Shown: positions 6,298 to 13,823 of the stretch, piece by piece
How positions within the stretch are numbered: the first letter of the stretch is position 1
How the letters are laid out: each line of letters begins with the position of its first letter
Assembly (NCBI GenBank): GCA_036443405.1
Contig: JAZFYD010000058.1
Span: 1-25,004 of the forward strand
Length of the DNA stretch: 25,004 nucleotides
Direction of reading: 5' to 3'
Source: JAZFYD01 sp036443405
GTDB taxonomy: Bacteria > Planctomycetota > PLA2
Made by a program: the position numbers and the translations under genes
The notes under the pieces: model-generated
What the model was told of the DNA's origin: nothing
Databases searched by the model: none
Seen by the model: the letters and a program-made list of their open reading frames with translations, nothing else

Positions 6298-6522
6298 TTA
6301 GTCGTCGTTGTCGTCGCCGGGCACCTTGGCCGCCAGGATGCGCTCGATGTCCGCCGCGCTCATGCCCTTGTCGATCATCCGCTGTTTGAGGTCCTGCGAC
6401 GAGCGGATGCGGAAGATCTCCACGATGGCCCAACCGGCGATCGCGACCACGGGAATCGCGCAGCCGGCCACGATGGCGACCGTCCCCGCGTTCCATACAG
6501 TTCCGGCGGCTGCGGTGAACAT
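6298..6522 (-). CDS. Small single-helix membrane protein
   Basis: The gene encodes 74 residues from ATG 6522. A long hydrophobic segment (about residues 12-37, AGTVAIVAGCAIPVVAIAGW...) is followed by a cytoplasmic-type tail. That tail reads SSQDLKQRMIDKGMSAADIERILAAK and ends in an acidic DDNDD. A DKGMSxxDIERIL helix is a recurrent ending of small bacterial envelope proteins, but I know no assigned function. The gene ends 7 bp before the 853-residue secreted protein and is probably the first gene of that operon. No Shine-Dalgarno sequence precedes the ATG. A TAGAAT box at 6529-6534 would start the RNA at or next to the ATG, which suggests a leaderless message. Confidence 0.7.
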   Translation of the reverse strand: MFTAAAGTVWNAGTVAIVAGCAIPVVAIAGWAIVEIFRIRSSQDLKQRMIDKGMSAADIERILAAKVPGDDNDD

Positions 6523-6528
6523 CCCGGA

Positions 6529-6534
6529 ATTCTA
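6529..6534 (-). promoter_or_regulatory. Candidate -10 box giving a leaderless mRNA
   Basis: TAGAAT on the minus strand matches five of six -10 consensus bases and ends 6 bp before the ATG at 6522. Transcription would begin at about the start codon. No good -35 box is found 16-18 bp further upstream, so the promoter call is weak. Confidence 0.35.
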
Positions 6535-6625
6535 ACAAGCGGCCGGTGCATCGCGGAGGTGGAACCCGCGGGCCCGTCCCCGATCCCTCGCCGTTTCGCT
6601 GCGGGCCCCTTACGCTGACGTTCCC

Positions 6626-6880
6626 ATGGCGCGCTATCGCGAGTACGAAGATCTGCCCGAGCACCTGAAGGGCATGTTGCGGGCGGTGACGTCGGACGAC
6701 GGCGCGGCGGAGCGCTTCTTTCACGCTCCGAACAAGTTGCTGCGCGGAGCGACGCCCAAAAAGGTCGTCAACTCCTGGTTCGGGCAGCGCGCGCTGGAAC
6801 GCTTCCTGGTGGAGCTCGGGAACTTCCTCGGCGTAGACGACATGGAGCGGTTCGAGTCGGAGTTCGGCAAGCGCCGCTGA
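6626..6880 (+). CDS. Small hypothetical protein, possible antitoxin-like fold
   Basis: The gene encodes 84 residues from ATG 6626, divergent from the membrane gene at 6522. The protein is mostly helical and charged. The stretch HAPNKLLRGATPKKVVNSWFGQRALERFLVELG has a layout reminiscent of the toxin-binding domain of Xre/MbcA/ParS antitoxins: an N..LL.G.tP motif, then a G and helix ending in L..lG. It lacks the usual N-terminal helix-turn-helix, and no toxin gene lies beside it. I regard that resemblance as weak. The next gene downstream, the aminopeptidase at 7030, has its own strong ribosome site 149 bp away. There is no recognisable Shine-Dalgarno sequence for this gene. Confidence 0.55.
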   Translation: MARYREYEDLPEHLKGMLRAVTSDDGAAERFFHAPNKLLRGATPKKVVNSWFGQRALERFLVELGNFLGVDDMERFESEFGKRR

Positions 6881-7029
6881 CACAACACCCGGGTCCTTGG
6901 GCTCCTCGGCCGGTTCGCCCGCCCGCCGCGGCCTGGAGGGCTCGCCCGCCGAAGCGGCGTAGCCGCGAAGGAGGGTAGGATGTGCCGCTTGCCCGGGGGC
7001 CGTCGGGGATCTCGTTCGCGGAGGCACTC

Positions 7030-9603
7030 ATGATTCGTTTCGTCTTGATGATCTTCCTGCTCCAGAGCGCCGTCCTGGCGCAGGAGCTCCGGTTCGCGGC
7101 GGACCGTCCGATCGACGTCACGCACATTCGCCTCGATGGCAGCATCGATCTGAAAACACGATCGCTGGTCGCCACGGCGACACTGGATCTCGTCGCGCTG
7201 CGGGACCTGACATCGATCCGCCTCGATGCCGTCTCCATGGACATCAAGGCCGTGCGGTTCCGGCGCGGCGATCCCCGGCAGGTCGAAAAGGTCGAGTTCC
7301 AAAACGACGGCAAGAACCTCTTGCTGTTCCTGCGCCAGGAGTTGCGCCGCGGCACGAAGGCCGACATCGAGATTGACTACAGCGTCACCGACCCGGCGAC
7401 AGGCCTTCACTTCTATGGCCCCACGGAAGCGGAACCCGACGTGCCGTTTCAGGTTTGGTCGCAGGGAGAGACGACGGACAACCGGCACTGGATCCCGTGC
7501 CCGGATCAACCCAACGAGCGCTTGACGAGCGAACTGGTGCTGCGCGCCAAGGCGGACCTCGACGTGCTGAGCAACGGAAAGCTCGTGAGCCGCAACGAAA
7601 ACGGCGACGGCACGGCGACCACGCACTGGCGCCAGTCGTCATCCCACGTGCCGTATCTCATCACCCTCGTGGTCGGAAAGTTCGCGAAGGCCGAGGAGAA
7701 ATGGCGCGGCAAGCCGGTGCGCTATTGGGTTCCGCCCGAGCGCGCCGCCGACATCCCGAGGTCGTTCGGGAACACGCTGCGGATGCTCGATTTCATGTCG
7801 GACAAGATCGGCGTCGAGTATCCGTGGGATCAATACGCTCAGGTCGTGGTCGAGCAGTTCTCGTTCGGCGGCATGGAGAACACGAGCGCCACAACCCTCA
7901 ACGAACGCACTCTGCACGGGAAAAAAGCGCATCTCGACTTCAGCTCGGACGGGCTGGTCGCGCACGAGCTCGCCCACCAGTGGTTCGGCGACCTCCTAAC
8001 CTGCTCCGACTGGGCGCACATCTGGCTCAACGAGGGTTTCGCCACGTACTTCGAAGCGCTCTGGAACGAACACGACAAGGGCCAGGACGACTTCTTCACG
8101 AACATGGAGGGCAAGTCCCGCGGCGCCAGAAGCGGCGGCAAGAAACTCCCCATCGTGTACCACCGCTACCGAAAACCCTTTGAACAGTTCGGCGCCCGCG
8201 CGTACCCGAAGGGCGCTTGGGTGCTGCACATGATTAGGAGAAGGCTCGGCGACGAGATGTGGTGGAAGTGCGTGCATCGGTATGTCGAAACGCACAAGCA
8301 CACGTCCGTGGAAACCGACGACTTTCGCAAGACGATCGAGGAGGTCACGGGCGAGAGTTTCGAGCGGTTTTTCCATGACTGGCTCTACCGGCCCGGCCAC
8401 CCCGTCGTCAACGTCCGTTTCGCATGGAAAGCGGGCGAACGCTCCGCCGAGGTGGAGATCACGCAGAAACAAAAGGGCGAGGCGTTTCACATCCCGGTCG
8501 AGCTCGAGTTCCATTTCCCGAAGATGACGCAGCCGTTGCGTGTCTCGCACGCCATGACCAGCAAGCGCGACCGACTCTACATTCCGCTGCCGGAGCGGCC
8601 GTCGTTGGTGCGTGTGGACCCGCGCTTTTCGGTGTTGATGGAACTCACCGAGAACAAGGGCCACGACCTGTGGATGAACCAACTGCTGCGCGATCCGAGT
8701 TCGCACCTGCGCGGCCGGGCCGCCCAGCATCTCTCGAAGAGCAAGCGCGACGCGGACCGCAAGCTGCTCGCACGCGCACTCGCCGCCGAGAAACACTGGG
8801 GCACGCAGATCGAAATCGCGAAGGCACTCGGCCAGTCCGGCGGGGACGTGTCGCGCGACGTTCTGCTGCAGGCGCTGTCCCTCGAACACGCGAAGTCGCG
8901 ACGCGCCGTCGTCGAAGCCCTCGCCAAGTTCCGCGACGACGACACCGTCCAGGACGCGCTACGATCGCTTGTCAAGGCGGGTGACGCATCGATCGCGGTG
9001 GAAGCGGAGGCGATCCGGGCGTGGGCGCGGCTGCGACCCGACGACGCGCGCGCCGTGCTCGAACCGCTGTTGGCAAGAGACAGCCACCGCGAACAGATCC
9101 GGACCGCGGCGCTCCAAGGCCTCGGCGAACAGCAGGATCCGGCCGCGGTCGATTTGCTCCTGTCCTGGACCGTACGCGGCAAGGCGCGCGAGTGCCGCGC
9201 GTCGGCGCTGCAGGCCCTCGGCACGATCGCACGCGGCGGCGAGTTGACTCCGGCCCACACGAGCCGGATCGCGAACGCGTGCACTGCATGCCTGCACAGA
9301 AAGGAGTCGCGACGCATCAAGAACGCCGCGACCTCGACGCTGCGCGACCTCGGCGAAGCCGGCGCGCTGGCGCTGCCCGCCCTGGAAGCCCTCGCCGAAC
9401 ACGACGAAAACGCGGGCGTCCGCAAACAGGCCAAGGACGCGATCGAAAAGATCCGCTCCGGCGCCCCCGCGCGCTTGGAACTCAAGCGCTTGCAAGACGA
9501 ACTGCGCAAGCTGCGCGATCAGAACAAGGAGCTATCGAACCGCGTGGAGAAACTCGACGTCACCCGCCCACAACCGGTCACGGAGACAAAAGGGTCGGGG
9601 TAG
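7030..9603 (+). CDS. Secreted M1 zinc aminopeptidase with HEAT-repeat tail
   Basis: Start ATG 7030 is fixed by GGAGG 5 nt upstream and by the signal peptide that follows (MIRFVLMIFLLQSAVLAQ). An in-frame start at 6982 would bury it. The protein has 857 residues. The N-terminal beta domain contains the M1 family sequence DNRHWIPCPDQPNER. The exopeptidase motif GGMEN is at residues 280-284. The zinc site HELAH (312-316) plus NEGFATYFE with Glu335 gives the HExxH-x18-E ligand set. Tyr392 in ARAYPKGAWVLHM is the likely transition-state tyrosine. All catalytic residues are present, so it should release N-terminal amino acids from peptides outside the cytoplasm. From about residue 530 to 810 helical HEAT-like repeats replace the usual C-terminal domain, and a coiled coil (LKRLQDELRKLRDQNKELSN) ends the chain. 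Confidence 0.93.
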   Translation: MIRFVLMIFLLQSAVLAQELRFAADRPIDVTHIRLDGSIDLKTRSLVATATLDLVALRDLTSIRLDAVSMDIKAVRFRRGDPRQVEKVEFQNDGKNLLLFLRQELRRGTKADIEIDYSVTDPATGLHFYGPTEAEPDVPFQVWSQGETTDNRHWIPCPDQPNERLTSELVLRAKADLDVLSNGKLVSRNENGDGTATTHWRQSSSHVPYLITLVVGKFAKAEEKWRGKPVRYWVPPERAADIPRSFGNTLRMLDFMSDKIGVEYPWDQYAQVVVEQFSFGGMENTSATTLNERTLHGKKAHLDFSSDGLVAHELAHQWFGDLLTCSDWAHIWLNEGFATYFEALWNEHDKGQDDFFTNMEGKSRGARSGGKKLPIVYHRYRKPFEQFGARAYPKGAWVLHMIRRRLGDEMWWKCVHRYVETHKHTSVETDDFRKTIEEVTGESFERFFHDWLYRPGHPVVNVRFAWKAGERSAEVEITQKQKGEAFHIPVELEFHFPKMTQPLRVSHAMTSKRDRLYIPLPERPSLVRVDPRFSVLMELTENKGHDLWMNQLLRDPSSHLRGRAAQHLSKSKRDADRKLLARALAAEKHWGTQIEIAKALGQSGGDVSRDVLLQALSLEHAKSRRAVVEALAKFRDDDTVQDALRSLVKAGDASIAVEAEAIRAWARLRPDDARAVLEPLLARDSHREQIRTAALQGLGEQQDPAAVDLLLSWTVRGKARECRASALQALGTIARGGELTPAHTSRIANACTACLHRKESRRIKNAATSTLRDLGEAGALALPALEALAEHDENAGVRKQAKDAIEKIRSGAPARLELKRLQDELRKLRDQNKELSNRVEKLDVTRPQPVTETKGSG

Positions 9604-9628
9604 TCCGTCTCGCGCACGAGTCGCTATG

Positions 9629-9653
9629 CGAAGCTCTGCGCCCGCGCGCGGCG
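9629..9653. repeat. 25-bp direct repeat, copy outside the low-GC gene
   Basis: CGAAGCTCTGCGCC, one variable base, then GCGCGCGGCG. It matches 10635-10659 at 24 of 25 positions, and three further bases to the left (CTA) also agree. On the minus strand it reads RRARAQSFA followed by TAG, echoing the C-terminus RRALAQSFG plus TAG of the gene at 10630-11928. The two copies bracket the low-GC gene at 9675-10532. Confidence 0.7.
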
Positions 9654-9674
9654 TGCCGCTACGCCAAAGAGCCG

Positions 9675-10532
9675 TCAGTTGCCCTCCGCGATTCTATTGA
9701 GCGTGAGCTGCTCGATCGGACTTGCGGCCATGCCAAGCACGAGGGTGAACGGTTCGGGCAAACCTTCATCTATCTTGAACTTCGCCCAAGTTTCGAGTGA
9801 ATCTCCGGCGAGGATGGCTTTTTGGTATTCCCCATAATGAGCTAAGCCCCACTTCTTGTTCTTCACTTCATCGAGGATGTAGCAATCAATCAACCAGTCC
9901 TTGCTGGGGGATTTACTCTTGCCAAGATTCCAAAACCGTACATCAAGCGTGTACATCCCACCGGTGTCCTTGAATCGCACGAGTTCGATGAAAACGTCCC
10001 TGATCTTGCTCTTGACCGTGATGCCGGCGCCAACGCGAAAATTGTGCAGCGTTTCGGGCGACGGCTCCGGTGCTTTCGAGAGGGCCTCCGCCAACAACTG
10101 CTGGCCCACCCTCGTGTGGCCAAGCGCTTTGTGTGTGACCCCGAGGTTGTTTAGTACGCCGGCGACCGGGGCCACCTTTCGGATCTCCTCAAGCAAAGGC
10201 AGCGCCTGTTCGAATTGTCCGGCCGAAAGCTTCGCGGAAATTGCCTCGAGTTTCTCCACAAGACCAGGCGGCAGTTCGAGTTTCGCGGCAAGGATTTGCT
10301 GGGTGATGTTGCTGATGTTCGTGAACTCGGCGTTCCCTTGAACGTTCACCCCGCCACGCTTGACGTTGTAGGTCGTGGGCGTTCGAAGCTGCGGAGGCGG
10401 GGCGTCGCCTTCGAACAGCTTCGGGACAATTCCGATGACCGCGACGATCAACGGGACTGCAACGGCGACCAACAGCCATTTGCGCTCCGGTTTCTTGTCG
10501 GCCTGCGGTTCTTTCTCGCTCGGGTCGGACAA
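9675..10532 (-). CDS. Membrane-anchored TPR-like protein, low GC
   Basis: I start it at TTG 10532, where GGGAGG lies 6 nt upstream; an ATG at 10607 has no such site. The protein has 285 residues. After a Lys-rich cytoplasmic lead of 18 residues comes one membrane helix (about 19-38, WLLVAVAVPLIVAVIGIV). A helical TPR-like region follows at about 95-175 (ALPLLEEIRKVAPVAGVLNN, then LGVTHKALGHTRVGQQLLAEAL). The C-terminal half is beta-rich with VFIELVRFKDTGGMYTLDVR and ends near TLNRIAEGN. No family is assigned. Two sampled lines (9781-9900) have 57 G/C in 120 bases, far lower than the surrounding genes, which suggests recent acquisition. It has its own transcript, being separated from the upstream TPR gene by a terminator hairpin. 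Confidence 0.75.
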   Translation of the reverse strand: MSDPSEKEPQADKKPERKWLLVAVAVPLIVAVIGIVPKLFEGDAPPPQLRTPTTYNVKRGGVNVQGNAEFTNISNITQQILAAKLELPPGLVEKLEAISAKLSAGQFEQALPLLEEIRKVAPVAGVLNNLGVTHKALGHTRVGQQLLAEALSKAPEPSPETLHNFRVGAGITVKSKIRDVFIELVRFKDTGGMYTLDVRFWNLGKSKSPSKDWLIDCYILDEVKNKKWGLAHYGEYQKAILAGDSLETWAKFKIDEGLPEPFTLVLGMAASPIEQLTLNRIAEGN

Positions 10533-10571
10533 ACCGCACCTCCCGTGTCTATTTCGTAGCGAGAGGCTAGC

Positions 10572-10593
10572 AAAACCGCCTTCGAAGCGGCGG
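10572..10593 (-). terminator. Rho-independent terminator of the XPB/TPR operon
   Basis: On the minus strand CCGCC (10593-10589) and GGCGG (10580-10576) pair around an 8-nt loop that is itself symmetric (TTCGAA). TTTT follows. It lies 37 bp after the stop of the last operon gene at 10630. The stem is short but GC-only. Confidence 0.5.
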
Positions 10594-10629
10594 CTGTTCC
10601 AGCGCAATCGGCTTCCGGGCGCCTTGGCC

Positions 10630-11928
10630 CTACCCGAAGCTCTGCGCCAGCGCGCGGCGGTATAACTCGGCGGCGCCTTCGTTGTCGCCTTCGCCTTCGA
10701 GGCAGGCGGCGTATTCGCGCAACAAGAGGAACGACTCGCCGGTGTGTTCGCGGACCTTTTCCAGGGCGGCTTTGGCCTGGCGGAACTCGCCGCGCTTTCT
10801 GTGTCGCTCGGCGAGCACGAGCATCGTCCCGGCGTAAGGGAAGTGCGCCAGCAGCAGCTTGCGTTCGTGGTCGCCGTCGAGGCGGCCGCTCTCGAGCAGC
10901 GTCGCGATGCGATCGAACACCGGCAGGCTCACCGCGCGGCTCCACGCTTTGAGCGCACCGGGGATGTCGTTTTTCTCGACGGCCAGATCACCGAGCAGCA
11001 ACGCGGACCGGAAATCGCCCGGGTCCACCTTCAACGCGACCTTCAGGTTTTTCACCGAGCTCTTGGCGGAGCCGCTCTCCAGCGCCTTGTGCGCCAACCG
11101 GAACTCCAGGCGCGCGAGATGCCGCCGCGCGGTTTCCTTGTCCGCGTCGTCGCTCGCATCCACGAGGCGCTTCACGAGCCCGCGGGTCTTTTCGAGATCG
11201 CCGGTCGTCTCGACGCGCCCGATCAGAGCGCGCAGCACGCGGCGGCTCCCCCGCTTGCCGACCCCCGCGCTTTTTTCCAGCTCGTTGAGAATCGTCTCCT
11301 CCTCGAGCTCGTCGGAGATGTCGTAGATCAGCGCGTGCAACTCGGCATGATGCCGGCGAACGTGCGCGCTGAGGATCTTCTCGGCCTGCACCATCTTGTG
11401 CCAGCGCAGCGCCTGGTTCGCGTCCCCCATCCGGTGATAACACGTCGCGATCTTCAGCCTGGCGTCGCGCAGGATGTCGCGATGCTCGGGCACGACCTCC
11501 TCCAGGTCCGCCCAACGCCCGATGCGCTCGACCCGTTGGAACTTCTCGATCGCATCCGCCCAGCGCCCCAGAATCATCAGATTCAACCCGTCGAGGAAAC
11601 GCCGCATCGCAAAGAGCCCGGCAATCCGAAGAACACCGCCGCGCGACTTGCGCCACACCCAATACCCGAGCGCGATCGCGAGCACGTTGTAGAACACGAA
11701 CCGGCCGACGGGGTTGTCCAGCAGCGCGGTGATCGGGCCCTTCAGGATGCCGAACAACCCGGCCAGGATCGTGAGGGCGGGCCGCACGACGAAGATCACG
11801 CCGACCGCGATCGCGAGATAGAACCAACCGCGGTGCGCCTTCAGCCAGACCTTGCCACGTCGGACCCGACCGATAATCGGGACCTTGTCGATCATCCGGT
11901 CCTTGAAACGGCGCTTGCCTTCGCTCAT
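10630..11928 (-). CDS. Membrane TPR protein, last gene of XPB operon
   Basis: Start ATG 11928 overlaps the previous stop as ATGA and has GGAG 7 nt upstream. The open frame continues in the 5' direction only as an Arg-rich shadow of the neighbouring gene. The protein has 432 residues. A basic N-terminus (SEGKRRFKDRMIDKVPIIGR) precedes two membrane segments at about 34-62 and 75-92. The rest is tandem helical pairs of the TPR type, for example RWADAIEKFQRVERIGRWAD, ARLKIATCYHRMGDANQALR and GEFRQAKAALEKVREHTGES. The last unit is GDNEGAAELYRRALAQSFG. TPR arrays dock other proteins, so a membrane scaffold is the likely role. Its coupling to the LapB-like gene suggests the two act together. The final codons are echoed at 9629-9653. 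Confidence 0.8.
   Translation of the reverse strand: MSEGKRRFKDRMIDKVPIIGRVRRGKVWLKAHRGWFYLAIAVGVIFVVRPALTILAGLFGILKGPITALLDNPVGRFVFYNVLAIALGYWVWRKSRGGVLRIAGLFAMRRFLDGLNLMILGRWADAIEKFQRVERIGRWADLEEVVPEHRDILRDARLKIATCYHRMGDANQALRWHKMVQAEKILSAHVRRHHAELHALIYDISDELEEETILNELEKSAGVGKRGSRRVLRALIGRVETTGDLEKTRGLVKRLVDASDDADKETARRHLARLEFRLAHKALESGSAKSSVKNLKVALKVDPGDFRSALLLGDLAVEKNDIPGALKAWSRAVSLPVFDRIATLLESGRLDGDHERKLLLAHFPYAGTMLVLAERHRKRGEFRQAKAALEKVREHTGESFLLLREYAACLEGEGDNEGAAELYRRALAQSFG
10635..10659. repeat. 25-bp direct repeat, copy inside the TPR gene 3' end
   Basis: This is the partner of 9629-9653, with 24 of 25 bases identical. It lies in the last codons of the membrane TPR gene. Integration next to a gene's 3' end that duplicates that end is a familiar footprint of site-specific insertion, but no integrase is present here. 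Confidence 0.7.
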
Positions 11929-13808
11929 GCGCCGTCTCCGCTCACTTCGTCGGGGGCCGGTTCTTTCGACGCCCGCTCCCGTGCGGCCACGTAGTGCGCG
12001 CGCAGCGCGTCGTCCTTCTCGTTCGCCGCGACCCGGCCGAGGGTTTCGCGCGCCGCGGAAAGGCCACACCGCGCGAGCACGTCCGCCGCCGCACGGCGCC
12101 GCGACCCCGTCTTGCCGCCGAACAGGCGCCCGAGCAGCTTCACGCGGAAGAACCGCTTTTCGATCTCGTCGACGGCCGCGCGGCCGCCCGCATTCACCAG
12201 ACGCGCCGCGCGCTCCACGCCGCCGGCGTCGCCCGACAGCCCGACCGCCTCGATCACCGCTCCCAGCACGGCCGGCACGCGCGGCTGGAGGCGCGACATC
12301 GCCGCGTCCCGCACGGTCTCGCTCAACCGCGGATCCGCCATCGCGCCGGCCACGGCGGCGTCGTGGTTTTCGCCGATGCTGCCCAAGAACGCATCGTGAT
12401 CGTCCTTTCCAAGCGCCAGGTAGAACGCGGCGGCGAATTCGTCGGCCGGACTCCCGCCCCCGCGGGTTCCGGACGCACGCTGCGCCGAGTGACACTGCTG
12501 GACCTCGCGCGCCGCGGCCGGACCGAGTTGCGCCATCGCTTCGCCCAGATACCGCCGCGCCTCGATCCCCGGCAACGCCGCAAAGACCTCGTAGAGCGCG
12601 TTGGTCCCGCGCGCGCACAGCTTCTCGAGCGCGTCGGAATTCCCGAGCGCGGCTTTGCGCGCGAGCGCCTGCACATAGGCGGACGTTTCCTCGACTTCGT
12701 CCACGACCTCGCGGAACCCGCTCATCGGCATCGTGTACATCGCCTGCAGCGCTTCGGATGCTTCGACGCTACCGACCTCGCCGCAGGAACCGCATTTCTC
12801 CGTGTATTCCCGCGCGAGCACGCCGCAGGCTGCACACACGTAGCGCGCGGTCTTGTCGTCGACCGCGGCGACGAGCGCTCCCACCTGCGTGATCGTGGCC
12901 GGCACGAGCGAGTCGGACCGCTCGGACGACTCGGCTGCGTCCGGTGTCACGATCGAATCCGCGAGATCCGCCGGAGGCCGCGAGCGCCCCGGCTCGAACA
13001 ACGTGCCCTCGGTGGACGCGAGCTCGCGCAGCGCGCCGAGATGTTCCTCGATCAGACCGCGCGCACGATCGTCGTCGCCGAGTTGCGCGGCCGCGCGCAA
13101 CAAACCGGTGCGCGCCCGGACCGACGTCTTCTCAAACGCCAGCGCCTCCGTGTAGAAACCAATCGCGAGGTCCGTCGACACCGCAGCGAGGGAGGCGGCG
13201 CCGGCATCGCAGAACCGCCCGCAGGCCGTGCGACGCTCCTTCAACGGCAGCGCGTTGCCGGGCCCGCCGGGATAGACCAACCGCAGCTGCTCGGCGGCGC
13301 CCACCGGATCCCCGCCCTCGGCCAACGCCTGCGCCAGACCGGAGCGCGCATCACGATCGCCTGGGCCACGCTGGAGCGCCTCTTCGAACGCCGCCGCCGC
13401 CCGATCGAAGTTCTTGAGCGCGATCTCGTCGTATCCGAGCGAAACGAAGTTCCGCGCGAGTTCGTGCCCAAAGACCTTGTGAACGTGGTGGTGGTGTTTT
13501 TTCGCCTCGGCGGCGTCGCCCAGCTCGCGATAGCAATCGCCGAGCGCGATACGCGCCTCGACGTTTTCCGGATCGCGTTCCAGAACGGTCTCGAGGGTCT
13601 TCACGGCCGTCGCGTGTTCCTCGTTCAGGAATTCGTCCAGCCCGCGCACGTACTCCGCCAGCGCTTTCCGCCGCTCCAACTCCTCGGCGGTCTTTCGGAT
13701 CCGGCGAAACACGAGCAGCGCGCCGGTGAACAGAATCACCGCGAACACCGCCTCGATGACGAGGCCGTCCTTGGAAAGTTCCTGGATCGTTTCCCAGATG
13801 GTCCCCAA
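11925..13808 (-). CDS. LapB-like membrane TPR protein with zinc ribbon and HEAT-like tail
   Basis: The start is TTG 13808, with a GAGGTGG element 6-9 nt upstream and the previous stop only 15 bp away. The protein has 627 residues. One membrane helix (about 15-34, GLVIEAVFAVILFTGALLVF) is followed by TPR units. Visible units include EYVRGLDEFLNEEHATAVKT, then ARIALGDCYRELGDAAEAKK, and YDEIALKNFDRAAAAFEEAL. At about 324-341 a rubredoxin-like knuckle pair, CAACG and CGSCG, probably binds metal. E. coli LapB (YciM) has the same order of helix, TPRs and zinc ribbon, but ends there. This protein adds about 280 residues of helical HEAT-like sequence. LapB regulates LpxC and lipopolysaccharide synthesis; I infer only a shared scaffold architecture. 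The gene is coupled to both neighbours. Confidence 0.8.
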   Translation of the reverse strand: MGTIWETIQELSKDGLVIEAVFAVILFTGALLVFRRIRKTAEELERRKALAEYVRGLDEFLNEEHATAVKTLETVLERDPENVEARIALGDCYRELGDAAEAKKHHHHVHKVFGHELARNFVSLGYDEIALKNFDRAAAAFEEALQRGPGDRDARSGLAQALAEGGDPVGAAEQLRLVYPGGPGNALPLKERRTACGRFCDAGAASLAAVSTDLAIGFYTEALAFEKTSVRARTGLLRAAAQLGDDDRARGLIEEHLGALRELASTEGTLFEPGRSRPPADLADSIVTPDAAESSERSDSLVPATITQVGALVAAVDDKTARYVCAACGVLAREYTEKCGSCGEVGSVEASEALQAMYTMPMSGFREVVDEVEETSAYVQALARKAALGNSDALEKLCARGTNALYEVFAALPGIEARRYLGEAMAQLGPAAAREVQQCHSAQRASGTRGGGSPADEFAAAFYLALGKDDHDAFLGSIGENHDAAVAGAMADPRLSETVRDAAMSRLQPRVPAVLGAVIEAVGLSGDAGGVERAARLVNAGGRAAVDEIEKRFFRVKLLGRLFGGKTGSRRRAAADVLARCGLSAARETLGRVAANEKDDALRAHYVAARERASKEPAPDEVSGDGA

Positions 13809-13823
13809 AGGATTCCACCTCGG

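Noticed and set aside
10630..12618. A 662-codon frame extending the TPR gene in the 5' direction
   Set aside because: The extra 230 codons are an Arg/Gly-rich shadow of the coupled upstream gene. The ATG at 11928 has a ribosome site and an ATGA overlap.
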